Positions 53,348-61,686 of a DNA stretch of 64,000 nucleotides are shown here, one piece after another (positions within the stretch are counted from its first letter, which is position 1; each line of letters opens with the position of its first letter). The stretch is from Acidiflorens sp963847715 (GTDB lineage Bacteria; Acidobacteriota; Terriglobia; Terriglobales; Acidobacteriaceae), in NCBI GenBank assembly GCA_963847715.1, contig CAWKAZ010000012.1, positions 310,001-374,000 on the forward strand, written 5' to 3'. The position numbers and the translations under genes are program-made. A model generated the notes under the pieces. The model was given only the letters and a program-made list of their open reading frames with translations, was not told the origin of the DNA and did no database searches.

Positions 53348-53563
53348 GCTGAAAAACGATTTATCGGATGCGAGCGCATCGCTTTCCGCCAGGTTGCCCC
53401 CTAGCCTAGCACCGAAAAGGCGCTTGTTCACAACAGAACCTCGGTCCCGTTCCATCACGGTAACCGGGTGACGGCCATCACAGCGGTCGATTCTGTCGCT
53501 GAGTACGATGGTAGAAGGATCTCCCATCCGCGCTGCACCCTTCGTGTGCCCACTGGTCTCCCT

Positions 53564-55112
53564 ATGCTCTATAAGACGCTGAGTGCTGCGGTTTACGGAA
53601 TTGACGCCAATATCATTGAAGTGGAAGTGGATGTCTCGGGCATCAAGCAGAAGGACGACCGGTTCCACACGGTTGGGCTGCCGGACGCAGCCGTCCGGGA
53701 GAGCCGCGACAGGGTGCGCGCGGCACTGAAGAACTGCGGCTACGATATTCCGCCTACCGATATCACTATCAACCTGGCGCCTGCGGACATTCGCAAGGAA
53801 GGTTCTGGTTTTGACCTGCCCATGGCGCTGGGCATCCTGGGGGCGTATGGGGGGCTCAATAAGAAGGAGGTACCGGACGCACTGTTTGTCGGCGAGTTAT
53901 CTCTGGACGGAAGTCTGCGGGGTGTGCGGGGCGCGTTGCCCATTGCGATTGAGGCAAGGCGGACGAAGGTAAAGCGGTTGATCGTTCCGGAGGTGAACGC
54001 CCGTGAAGCAGCCATGGTGGGAGGAGTTGAAGTCTATCCGGTCAAGTCCCTGCTCGAGGTGATTCGCTACATCAATTCGGGCAACGGAATCTCGCGCATG
54101 CTGGTGGATACCGATCAACTGCTCACTCAGGCGCAGCAATTCCATGTGGATTTCAAAGATGTCCGCGGACAGCAGACCGCCAAGCGTGCCCTTGAAGTTG
54201 CGTGCGCTGGTGGACACAACATTCTGATGATCGGGCCGCCAGGATCGGGAAAAACGATGCTGGCGAAGCGAATGCCGACGATCCTTCCGCCGTTTACTTT
54301 TGAAGAGGCGCTGGAGACCACGAAGATTCACAGTGTGGCCGGTGTTCTCGACGCGCGCGCAGGATTGGTCGGGCTGCGGCCGTTTCGAGCACCGCACCAC
54401 ACGATTTCTGACGCCGGCCTGATTGGAGGCGGTGCTGTGCCGCGTCCGGGAGAAGTGTCCTTGGCTCACAATGGCGTACTGTTTCTGGATGAGCTACCCG
54501 GAATTTCCGCGCAACGTGCTGGAGGTGATGCGGCAACCGCTCGAGGACGGCACGGTCTGTATCGCGCGAGCGGCGATGTCGCTGACTTTTCCTGCGCGCT
54601 TCATGCTGGCTGCGGCGATGAATCCTTGTCCATGCGGATTTCACAATGACCGCACCCGGGAATGCCATTGCACGCCGCCGATGATCCAACGCTACATTTC
54701 GAAAATCTCTGGGCCGCTACTGGACCGTATCGACATTCATATTGATGTTCCGGCGGTGAACTATAAGGAAATGCGTAGCACGGCGGAGCCAGAAAGTTCT
54801 GGCAAGATTCTCGAGCGGGTGATTCGCGCCCGGGATCTTCAGCTGGCGCGCTTCGCAACGGGACGTCAAAAGCTCTATTGCAACGCGCAAATGCCACCGC
54901 AAGCTATTCGGAAGTTTTGTGAGTTGTCGGCGGATTGTGAGCGGCTGCTGGAGCGCGCGATGGCCCAGCAGGGGCTGAGCGCCCGCGCGCACGACCGGAT
55001 ATTGAAGGTCGCGCGCACGATAGCTGACCTGGATGGCATTCCTCAGCTGGAACCGAAGCACATTGCCGAGGCCATTCAGTATCGAACACTGGATCGGACA
55101 TTCTGGGCGTGA
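53564..55112 (+). pseudogene. comM: YifB/ComM-type Mg chelatase-like AAA ATPase, single frameshift
   Basis: Start ATG 53564 (MLYKTLSAAVYGIDANIIEVEVDVSG), the usual ComM beginning; the frame open to 53468 is upstream sequence. The Lon-like N-domain (RVRAALKNCGYDIPPTDITINLAPADIRKEGSGFDLPMALGIL) and AAA core (MIGPPGSGKTMLAKRMPTILP, Walker A) are intact. At the CCC of 54497-54499 one C seems extra: after LFLDEL the frame is lost, and PEFPRNVLEVMRQPLEDGTV continues in the next frame to the end at 55112, with AAMNPCPCG. ComM helps heteroduplex branch migration in natural transformation; comF is also in this window. The single homopolymer shift suggests error in the sequence rather than a dead gene. 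Confidence 0.8.
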
Positions 55113-55115
55113 AGT

Positions 55116-55138
55116 GAGGTTCGAGGTCAGATTGCAGC
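55116..55138. repeat. Single GAGGTCAGATTGCAG repeat
   Basis: One copy of the word found at 30901 and 55612, just after comM. Confidence 0.55.
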
Positions 55139-55218
55139 GCTGAAGACCGCCCCTCGAAATTCCTAGTGATCCAGCCCTCCGGCGCGTTGCTGATTCTATA
55201 ATTCAGGGCGGAGGCTTC

Positions 55219-55614
55219 ATGGGCGGCTGGGGGACGGGTAGCTTCGAGAATGATGATGCGCAGGATTTTCTAGGCAAGCTGGAATCGCTCGACATCGACG
55301 AACTAAAAAAGAAACTAACCCACGCTGCGGGTCATGAGGGCTACCTTGAAGCGCCGGAGAGCAGTGTTGCGGTCGTGGCAGCGGAAGTTGTCGCGACGGC
55401 GAAGGGTGCGCCTCCCGCAACCGTACCTCTGCAGATTGCCGATTGGGTCGGCAAGATAGAAGGAACGCCGAGCCCGGCGATGAGTGATCTGGCGCGTCAC
55501 GCCGTGGAACGGGTGCGAACCAATTCCGAACTGAAGGATCTGTGGCAGGAGGCCGAAGGCTTGAACGAGTGGAGCGCAGGTCTGCGGGATCTTGAAGGGC
55601 GGCTGGGGGCGTGA
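55219..55614 (+). CDS. DUF4259 domain protein
   Basis: 131 residues. MGGWGTGSFENDDAQDFLGKL is the diagnostic start of DUF4259 (Gly-x-Trp-Gly-x-Gly-Ser-Phe-Glu-Asn-Asp-Asp). The rest is helical and acidic. The function is unknown; these proteins occur singly in many bacteria. The start ATG follows GCGGAGGCTTC, a good ribosome-binding site. Confidence 0.9.
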   Translation: MGGWGTGSFENDDAQDFLGKLESLDIDELKKKLTHAAGHEGYLEAPESSVAVVAAEVVATAKGAPPATVPLQIADWVGKIEGTPSPAMSDLARHAVERVRTNSELKDLWQEAEGLNEWSAGLRDLEGRLGA

Positions 55615-55707
55615 GGTTAGAGGTACGAGGTTAGATTGCAGAGGTAAGAATCAAATCTCGACAGCTCAGGTTTTTACTTCTTCAATCTGACCTCTAACGT
55701 CTGACCT
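55612..55707. repeat. Inverted pair of GAGGTTAGAGGTYAGATTGCAG-type repeats
   Basis: Forward arm 55612-55650 and reverse-complement arm 55674-55707, between the convergent DUF4259 and sigma-54 activator genes. The arms match 30900-31006 with some changes. Confidence 0.8.
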
Positions 55708-55710
55708 TCC

Positions 55711-56793
55711 CTAATCGGCGGCAGCGCCGGTGTGTGAGCCAGTGCCGTTGGCCGCGTTCTTCTCGGCTTGACGCAGGCGCAGCGCGCGGTTTGAGGGTAA
55801 GCCGGCGTCGCGGATCTTGTAGAGCAGAGCACGGTAGCTGATGCCCAGCGTGCGAGCTGCCTGCTTGCGGTTCCAGTGATGGTGTTGCAGAACCTTCAGA
55901 ATGACCTTGCGTTCCAGTTCGCGAACGCACTGGCGGGTCAGTTTCTTGAGCGAGATCGGTCCGTCGAGCGATATCTCGGAATTGAAAAAGTCTGGCTCAC
56001 GCGCCACCAGGTCGTTGGTGATCACTTCCTCATGGCCGAGGATCACGTAACGCTTGATCAGGTTTTCCAGTTCGCGAATGTTGCCTGGCCAGTGATATTT
56101 CTGCAGCACCGCCAGCACTTCGCCGGAGATCGGCCGGGCGCGGCAGTTGAACTTCCGGTTGTAGTATTCGAGGAAGTAGGCGCAAAGGCCTTCAATGTCC
56201 CCGCGGCGTTCGCGCAGAGACGGCATGCGCAGATTTACCACGTTGATGCGGTAGTAAAGATCCTGACGGAAGGTTCCCGCTTCGATCTCTGCTTCCAGAT
56301 TGCGGTTGGTGGCGCAGACGACGCGCACTTCGACTTTCTTGTCTTCCTGAGCTCCGATGCGGCAGAACTGGCCGTCCTGCAGGAGTTGCAAGAGCTTCGA
56401 TTGCAGCGACGGATCGAGTTCGGAAATTTCGTCCAGAAACAGAGTACCCCGGTGCGCCATTTCCACGCGGCCGGGCTTCGAGCCAAAGGCGCCGGTGAAG
56501 GCCCCTTTTTCGTAGCCAAAGAGTTCGCTCTCGAGGAGGGTTCCAGGGATGGCCGGGCAATTGACTTTGACGTAGGGCCCGACTTTCCACGGAGAAAGAC
56601 TGTGGATCAGCCGGGCGATGATGTCTTTGCCGGTGCCGCTCTCGCCAGTAATCAGGACTGGAACATTCGCGGCGGCGACTTTTGCCAACCGGGAGCGAAC
56701 CGCCTGCATTGGCTCTGATGTGCCAAAGATAATATTGTCAGGGGGAACCTCGCCGAGCGACTGCGCCAAAGTGCTGACCGAAAGTGTTGTCAT
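55711..56793 (-). CDS. Sigma-54-dependent transcriptional activator without a receiver
   Basis: 360 residues from ATG 56793 (an in-frame ATG at 56832 gives 373; neither has a good ribosome-binding site). A short N-terminal tail leads directly to the AAA+ domain: VLITGESGTGKDIIARLIH (Walker A), KGAFTGAFGSKPG with the GAFTGA loop that contacts sigma-54, TLFLDEISELDPSLQ (Walker B) and RIGAQEDKKVEVRVVCATNRNL. The C-terminus has the Fis-type HTH (VILKVLQHHHWNRKQAARTLGISYRALLYKIRDAG). Lack of a sensory domain suggests constitutive activity or control by a partner. Palindromes at 56817-56847 lie upstream. Confidence 0.92.
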   Translation of the reverse strand: MTTLSVSTLAQSLGEVPPDNIIFGTSEPMQAVRSRLAKVAAANVPVLITGESGTGKDIIARLIHSLSPWKVGPYVKVNCPAIPGTLLESELFGYEKGAFTGAFGSKPGRVEMAHRGTLFLDEISELDPSLQSKLLQLLQDGQFCRIGAQEDKKVEVRVVCATNRNLEAEIEAGTFRQDLYYRINVVNLRMPSLRERRGDIEGLCAYFLEYYNRKFNCRARPISGEVLAVLQKYHWPGNIRELENLIKRYVILGHEEVITNDLVAREPDFFNSEISLDGPISLKKLTRQCVRELERKVILKVLQHHHWNRKQAARTLGISYRALLYKIRDAGLPSNRALRLRQAEKNAANGTGSHTGAAAD

Positions 56794-56816
56794 AAGAACG
56801 AATGCCCCGTAAGCGG

Positions 56817-56847
56817 GGGTGATCACCCGCATGCACTAAAAGTGCAT
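56817..56847. promoter_or_regulatory. Adjacent palindromes upstream of the sigma-54 activator
   Basis: GGGTGATCACCC (56817-56828, perfect) followed by ATGCACT-AAA-AGTGCAT (56831-56847). They could be operator sites or members of the TAAA-palindrome family. A further GCAC-TAAA-GTGC is at 56961-56972. Confidence 0.4.
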
Positions 56848-57006
56848 CCCGAGCACCAAACCAGGGAGGTGGAGAGAGCGCCGTACAGCGATTCCCTTAA
56901 GCGCTCAACTAATGAGTGGCTTAGAGCAATGATATAGCGGAAGGGGAAGGATCAGGCATGGCACTAAAGTGCTACGTCAGTGAAGGTTGGAGAAGAGAAA
57001 AATAGT

Positions 57007-57390
57007 TCACACATTGGCACCCGCTTTCCTTGAAGACTTGCGGGCAACGGTGGCGCCGTCGGTATTCAAGGGTCGGGCAAACTTCAGGCCGAGGAGATGT
57101 TGTTCATCCAGGTGAGTGACCCAAATCGTCTTGGCATGCATGATCCGCGAGAGCTTTTTCAAGCCTCGGGCAGGTCCGATGGGAGCGGCCGGAATTTCCA
57201 GGGAAACCGCAGCCGATTTCGGCAAAGAGCGGCGCATTACCACCAGAGCTCCCCCTGCCGAGACGTTCAGGGCCGTGGCAAACTCCAAGAAATCCTTGCC
57301 GTTATCGTCCCGCGCGCGTAGGAAAACCGGAATGGCGAGCTGCAACCGTGCCCACTTGCGTTGTTCCTTCTGCGATGTCCTACGAGGCAC
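57007..57390 (-). CDS. PilZ domain protein
   Basis: 127 residues. RKWARLQLAIPVFLRARDDNGKDFLEFATALNVSAGGALVVMRRSLPKSAAVSLEIP fits PilZ, with the strand-turn NVSAGGA (the D/NxSxxG c-di-GMP motif) and a preceding basic stretch with Arg residues (KEQRKWARL). Binding of c-di-GMP is therefore plausible, though the classical RxxxR is incomplete. It lies between the sigma-54 activator and the two-component operon. A possible sigma-54-type promoter (TGG-N10-GC pattern at 57434-57448, minus strand) is upstream. Confidence 0.8.
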   Translation of the reverse strand: MPRRTSQKEQRKWARLQLAIPVFLRARDDNGKDFLEFATALNVSAGGALVVMRRSLPKSAAVSLEIPAAPIGPARGLKKLSRIMHAKTIWVTHLDEQHLLGLKFARPLNTDGATVARKSSRKAGANV

Positions 57391-57713
57391 GTGTCTGGAC
57401 CACCATAAAGAGGTTAAAAACAGGCTTAAGACCGCACCTGAGGGGCCAAACCCGAACAGAGCCGGAAGGACCCTCTTTTTGGCGTGAAACTAAGCCCCCA
57501 TCAGGCAAATCACCTAGGGAACCCCGAAACTGTTGAATTTAACAATGACCCTTAGTCAAAGCACAGAAGTGCAACATTTTTCTCCTTTGGTGCGGGTAGA
57601 GGACATTTCCGATTGACACTCTGTTTTGCGTGACATACGATTTGAAAATCCCCACGCTCTGACGGTAAGCGATTCTTCCTCCCCTAAATCTGTTCTTTTT
57701 TGATTTGATACCC
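57391..57713. other. Divergent gap between PilZ and the two-component operon
   Basis: 323 bases. It holds the sigma-70 promoter below, a GCAC-AGAA-GTGC inverted repeat at about 57561-57572, and a candidate sigma-54 promoter on the minus strand. No coding potential is seen. Confidence 0.5.
57613..57641 (+). promoter_or_regulatory. Sigma-70 promoter of the histidine kinase / response regulator operon
   Basis: TTGACA (57613-57618, consensus), a 17-base spacer and TACGAT (57636-57641), about 70 bases ahead of the kinase start. Confidence 0.7.
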
Positions 57714-58646
57714 ATGGCCTCGACTTACGAAAAACCCCCCGCGGTAGCTTCAACCGGAGCCAATTTCAGAGAGGCTAACCCGTCGCCTACTGCGGAAGAT
57801 GTAGCCGCGCCCGGGGATGGCACCAGCGAACTGGAACAATTGCGTGATCGTTTCCGCAAGACGACAAATGCGCTTGCATCGGCAGCGCACGATCTGAAGA
57901 CGCCGTTGGCTATTCTCAACGGCTACATCGAACTGCTGCAGAGTCAGAAGCTAGGACCGCTGAACGAGCGTCAACGCGAAGTGATGGCCGACATGTTTTC
58001 GAGCGGGCAGCGCTTGCAGCAATTCATTCAGGACTTCCTGACCTTCAGCGTGCTTGAAACCGGTGAACTGCGTATGCAGTACATCGAAGGCGATATGAAC
58101 GCGTGTCTGTCGGAAGTTTGCCGGCTGTGGTCCAACCGGTTTCAGGAGCGCGGCCTGGCTCTGTACTTTCTGGCGAATGACAAACTGACACCGTTTGCGT
58201 TTGACGCGCCGAAGATTCAGCGAATCATATCCAATCTTCTGGAAAATGCATCGAAGTACACGCCACAAGGAGGAACGGTCTGGCTGCACGCCGAACCACA
58301 CATGTGGGAGCGTCGCGGATCGAGCCAATCAGGAGTCAAAGGCGAACGTCGCCGTCAAGCTCTGAATGTGCCGAATGCGGTCAGAGTAAGCGTGGCAGAT
58401 ACGGGCCCGGGAATTCGTCCCGAGTTTCACCTGGAAATCTTCGATGATTTCTTTCGCTTGCCTGGCAGTGAAGCCGCAGAAGGTATGGGCCTTGGACTGG
58501 CCATTGCACGGCGTCTTCTGCAAGGCATGGGCGGCAAGATCTGGGTCGAGAGCGAACCGGGCGCTGGGTCTAAGTTTTCTTTTCTCATCCCTATGAAACC
58601 AATTTTGAATGATCCGCAGGTTACTCCGCAACGAGGAGCGAAATGA
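57714..58646 (+). CDS. Sensor histidine kinase
   Basis: 310 residues from ATG 57714 (an in-frame TTG lies nine bases upstream). No TM segment is seen; a disordered N-terminus precedes the HisKA helix with ASAAHDLKTPLAILNGYIE (phospho-His in AAHDLKTP). The HATPase part has NLLENASKYTP, VADTGPGIRP and GMGLGLAIARRLLQGMGG. It is soluble and has no obvious sensory domain. The stop codon overlaps the start of the next gene (ATGA), so kinase and regulator are co-translated and probably cognate. Confidence 0.93.
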   Translation: MASTYEKPPAVASTGANFREANPSPTAEDVAAPGDGTSELEQLRDRFRKTTNALASAAHDLKTPLAILNGYIELLQSQKLGPLNERQREVMADMFSSGQRLQQFIQDFLTFSVLETGELRMQYIEGDMNACLSEVCRLWSNRFQERGLALYFLANDKLTPFAFDAPKIQRIISNLLENASKYTPQGGTVWLHAEPHMWERRGSSQSGVKGERRRQALNVPNAVRVSVADTGPGIRPEFHLEIFDDFFRLPGSEAAEGMGLGLAIARRLLQGMGGKIWVESEPGAGSKFSFLIPMKPILNDPQVTPQRGAK

Positions 58647-60067
58647 GCGAAACCGCCAACATCTTGCTGGTGGATGATGAACCGGGAATGTTGCGTTACA
58701 TCCGCACACTGCTGGAAGTGGATGCGCACAAAGTTCAAACCGCGAGCACGGGCGAAGAAGCGGTCGAACACGTCCAGAAAGGGCTGAGCCCTGATCTGGT
58801 ATTGCTTGATCTGCTCATGCCCGGAATCGACGGACTTCAGACTCTGGAAAAACTCCGCAAGCTCAAGCCGGGGTTGAAAGTGGTCATGCTGTCGTGCGTG
58901 AACGACACGCGAAAAGTCGTACAGGCGATGCGTCTGGGGGCGGTCGATTATCTGACGAAGCCGTTCCAGAAAGCCGAACTCGATGCCGTGATCAGCATGT
59001 GCGTCGGAACGGCAAAGGGCGACCGGTACGCGGGCGAAGTAGAAGAGCTATGTGATGACGTATTTTTCGTCGCGGCTAGTCCGGCCATGAAAAAGATACG
59101 ATCACAAGCCGCGCTGGTTGCTAATGTTGAAATTCCAGTCTTGCTGTTGGGGGAGAGCGGTACCGGAAAAGAAGTGCTTGCTCGCCTGATTCATAAGCTT
59201 TCGCCGCGCGCACATCGCACGTTCCTGAAAGTGAATTGCGCGGCTGTGCCAGCCGATTTGCTGGAGAGTGAGTTGTTCGGCTATGAAGCCGGTGCGTTCA
59301 CTGGCGCCAATCACGCCAAGCCGGGCAAATTCGAACTTTGCAACAAAGGCACAATCCTGCTCGACGAAATCGGTGAAATGCCGCCACTGCTGCAGGCGAA
59401 ACTGCTGCACGTGCTGCAGGACCAGACATTTTCCCGTCTCGGCAGCCGAACCGTCGTCAAAGTGGACGTCCGGATTCTGGCCGCGACCAACATTGATATT
59501 CCTGAAGCGCTGGCCACCAAGCGTTTGCGCGAGGACCTTTACTACCGGCTGAATGCGTTCACGCTTTCGTTGCCTCCACTGCGCGACCGCAAGGAAGAGA
59601 TTCCGATTCTGCTGAAGCATTTCATGTCGCGCATGTCGGAGTCTTATGCGCGCAGCCCATTGCCACTGTCGCCCCCGTTGATGGAGGCATGTCTGAAGCA
59701 CTCCTGGCCGGGGAACCTGCGCGAGTTGAGCAACTTTATCAAGCGATACCTGGTTCTAGGAGACGAAGCGCTGGCTGCGTCCGAGCTGGAGTTGCGACCC
59801 GACGGTGGAGTTGGAGCGCATGTCGATACACCCGGCAGAGTTACAGCGGCGGGAGCCGAAGCAGTCGGGGGCCTGAAGTCGCTCTCGCGCAGCGCCAAAG
59901 ACGGAGCCGAGGCAGAAGCGATCGCGAAGGCTCTGGAAGAAACGAACTGGAATCGCAAACAGGCTGCGGCACTGCTTCAGATCAGCTACAAAGCGCTGCT
60001 CTACAAAATTCGGCAGTACGGGATCGCGCAAAGCCGCAGCACGCACCGGCTCTCGGCCGGGGCGTAA
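58643..60067 (+). CDS. Sigma-54-dependent response regulator (NtrC type)
   Basis: 474 residues. The receiver has D11/D12, the phospho-acceptor D56 in LVLLDLLMPG, S84 and K106 in YLTKPFQ, all intact. The AAA+ domain follows with LLGESGTGKEVLARLIH (Walker A), AGAFTGANHAKPG (GAFTGA loop), TILLDEIGEM (Walker B) and RILAATN. The C-terminal Fis HTH (AKALEETNWNRKQAAALLQISYKALLYKIRQYG) binds DNA. It activates sigma-54 promoters when phosphorylated by the overlapping kinase. Its C-terminal HTH is very similar to that of the activator at 55711. Confidence 0.95.
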   Translation: MSETANILLVDDEPGMLRYIRTLLEVDAHKVQTASTGEEAVEHVQKGLSPDLVLLDLLMPGIDGLQTLEKLRKLKPGLKVVMLSCVNDTRKVVQAMRLGAVDYLTKPFQKAELDAVISMCVGTAKGDRYAGEVEELCDDVFFVAASPAMKKIRSQAALVANVEIPVLLLGESGTGKEVLARLIHKLSPRAHRTFLKVNCAAVPADLLESELFGYEAGAFTGANHAKPGKFELCNKGTILLDEIGEMPPLLQAKLLHVLQDQTFSRLGSRTVVKVDVRILAATNIDIPEALATKRLREDLYYRLNAFTLSLPPLRDRKEEIPILLKHFMSRMSESYARSPLPLSPPLMEACLKHSWPGNLRELSNFIKRYLVLGDEALAASELELRPDGGVGAHVDTPGRVTAAGAEAVGGLKSLSRSAKDGAEAEAIAKALEETNWNRKQAAALLQISYKALLYKIRQYGIAQSRSTHRLSAGA

Positions 60068-60068
60068 G

Positions 60069-60187
60069 CTAGATCTCAGGTCTTAGGTGCCAGGTCTCAG
60101 AAAACCGCCGCGACCTGATCCAAAGAGCGAAAGCAACCGCTAGAAGATGCGATTCCGCACCACGTTCCTGACACCTGTAACCTGATT
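60069..60187. repeat. CAGGTCTTAGGTGCCAGG-type repeat, loosely inverted
   Basis: Forward words at 60069-60100 and a short reverse-complement arm at 60166-60187, between the response regulator and the tRNA gene. Confidence 0.5.
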
Positions 60188-60188
60188 T

Positions 60189-60275
60189 TGGTGCGGATAA
60201 GAGGACTCGAACCTCCACGACCTTGCGATCACTAGGACCTGAACCTAGCGCGTCTGCCAGTTCCGCCATATCCGC
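60189..60275 (-). tRNA. tRNA-Leu (CAG)
   Basis: 87 bases including an encoded 3' CCA (60189-60191). The 5' acceptor strand GCGGATA pairs with TATCCGC at the 3' end. The anticodon loop reads TTCAGGT with anticodon CAG; a long variable arm follows, and the T-loop reads GTTCGAGTC. All leucine-type features are present. Confidence 0.95.
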
Positions 60276-60403
60276 ATTCAAGAGAAAAAATCGGCAGGCC
60301 CTTTTTGAGGGGACTACACTAATATCTACTGGCTGGCGTCTAACTGTCAAACGAGCGCGGCCAGGATTTGCGCATTGGGCGCGGCCCGATCGTCCTGAAG
60401 ACC

Positions 60404-60634
60404 ATGGTCGACAATCCCGACAAACTTCCAGTAGAGCTTGCGAAAGAATTGCGTCGTCTGGCGCATGACCTGAGCAATTCGCTCGAAACGATCGTGCAAG
60501 CCACGTACCTGACCTCCCAGTCCGGCCCACCCGAAAACATTCGCCGGTGGGTCGAACTGATCGATCAGGCTTCGCAAGATGCGGTGAAGATTAATCAAAA
60601 GCTGCGCGAAATCTTGCGATCGCACAGCAGTTGA
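60404..60634 (+). CDS. Small histidine-kinase-dimerisation-like protein
   Basis: 76 residues from ATG 60404 (TTG 60368 is in frame further up). The central helix LRRLAHDLSNSLETIVQATYLTSQS resembles a HisKA helix, with His in AHDLSNSLE at the phospho-His position, and a second helix WVELIDQASQDAVKINQKLREIL follows. No ATPase domain is attached, so this is either a stand-alone dimerisation/phosphotransfer-like protein or a remnant of a kinase. It is downstream of the two-component operon, on the far side of the tRNA. Confidence 0.55.
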   Translation: MVDNPDKLPVELAKELRRLAHDLSNSLETIVQATYLTSQSGPPENIRRWVELIDQASQDAVKINQKLREILRSHSS

Positions 60635-60643
60635 TGAGGGAAT

Positions 60644-61066
60644 TTAGCCGAGCTTCGCATCCATCGTAATTTTGGCGTTCAGGACTTTCGAAACCGGGCA
60701 GCCAGCCTTCGCATTCTGTGCAGCGGTGTTAAAAGCGTCCGCGCTTGCGCCCGGGACCTTGGCTACGACGTCCAGATGCGAGGCGGTGATGGTCCAGCCG
60801 GCTTCGAGTTTTTCCATGGTGAGCGTGGCTGAGGTGTTGATGCTTTCCGGCGTCAGATTCGCGCTTCCCAGTTGGGCTGACAGCGCCATCGAGAAGCACG
60901 CGGCATGGGCAGCGGCGATTAGCTCTTCGGGATTTGTTCCAGGAGCGTCCTCAAACCGAGTTGTGAACGAATACTTCGTGTTTGAGAGAACCCCGCTGGC
61001 GGAGGACACGGTCCCTTGTCCATCCTTGAGACCGCCCTTCCAAACTGCACTGGCTTTCCGTTGCAT
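60644..61066 (-). CDS. OsmC family peroxiredoxin
   Basis: 140 residues. It carries the OsmC hallmarks: GTNPEELIAAAHAACFSMALS with one redox Cys, and NAKAGCPVSKVLNAKITMDAKL with the second. The pair reduces organic hydroperoxides in the cytoplasm, probably with a dihydrolipoyl partner. The start ATG is preceded by CAGGAGATTGGT, a good ribosome-binding site. Confidence 0.93.
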   Translation of the reverse strand: MQRKASAVWKGGLKDGQGTVSSASGVLSNTKYSFTTRFEDAPGTNPEELIAAAHAACFSMALSAQLGSANLTPESINTSATLTMEKLEAGWTITASHLDVVAKVPGASADAFNTAAQNAKAGCPVSKVLNAKITMDAKLG

Positions 61067-61141
61067 ACCAATCTCCTGAGATGAGAATTAAAACAAAGTC
61101 TTCCTATTGTAGAAGGTGGAGGCGGAAATGGGCGGGCGGTC

Positions 61142-61354
61142 TCAGTAGAAATCTGAGCAGCTCAAATAGAAGCCGCATTTCTTGCAGATCGCTTTGCAGC
61201 GGAGTCCGTGTAATTCGGTCGAACAGTTGGGACAAAACATGGACGCGTCCGTTTTTACCGGCGGAACTGTCGCAGATCTCGGTGTCATGGAGAGCATGAC
61301 CGGGGTGTTGATCGCGGTGTTCAAATTTCGGATAGGGAGCCCTAGTGAATTCAT
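61142..61354 (-). CDS. Small zinc-ribbon protein
   Basis: 70 residues at most; the conserved part is the last 32: MFCPNCSTELHGLRCKAICKKCGFYLSCSDFY. CPNC and CKKC, with further Cys at RCKAIC and LSCSD, form a zinc-ribbon-like motif. I recall proteins with the CGYYLSCSDFY type of end as common in Acidobacteria and relatives. The real start may be nearer the Cys motif (ATG at 61240, 61288 or 61297); the longest form is listed. Function unknown. Confidence 0.6.
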   Translation of the reverse strand: MNSLGLPIRNLNTAINTPVMLSMTPRSATVPPVKTDASMFCPNCSTELHGLRCKAICKKCGFYLSCSDFY

Positions 61355-61454
61355 ACTCCGGATGTTGTAGCACAGATCGCGTGGCGAGAAAATAACGACT
61401 TCTCCCGTATCGTACCTCCCCGGCTAACGCCTATTGTGAAAACGGGTCGAGATC

Positions 61455-61472
61455 GCAGCGTTGAAGCGCTGC
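61455..61472. repeat. TTGAA-loop palindrome
   Basis: GCAGCG-TTGAAG-CGCTGC, upstream of tRNA-Cys, with the same TGAA core as the other palindromes. Confidence 0.5.
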
Positions 61473-61553
61473 GCCACCCAAAGTCATATTTCCGCAACGG
61501 GCCTTCCGCAGGCTTCTGGACAAAAAGGGCGCTAAGCTCTACCGTGAATCGTC

Positions 61554-61628
61554 GGCGCGGTACCCAAGTGGTAAGGGAGAGGTCTGCAAAACCTTTATAC
61601 GTCGGTTCGATTCCGACCCGCGCCTCCA
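61554..61628 (+). tRNA. tRNA-Cys (GCA)
   Basis: 75 bases including an encoded CCA (61626-61628). The acceptor stem GGCGCGG pairs with CCGCGCC, the discriminator is T, the anticodon loop CTGCAAA shows anticodon GCA, and the T-arm reads GTCGGTTCGATTCCGAC. Confidence 0.95.
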
Positions 61629-61686
61629 GCGCTCTTTTTCCTGCCAGCCCGCACCAACGCGCACCGATCCGCAGGTTCCGAATCTT

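Noticed and set aside
60069..60530. 153-residue open frame on the minus strand
   Set aside because: It covers the whole tRNA-Leu gene and has no family match.
61142..61628. Region around tRNA-Cys as an integration site
   Set aside because: No integrase and no second copy of the tRNA 3' end is visible in the window.
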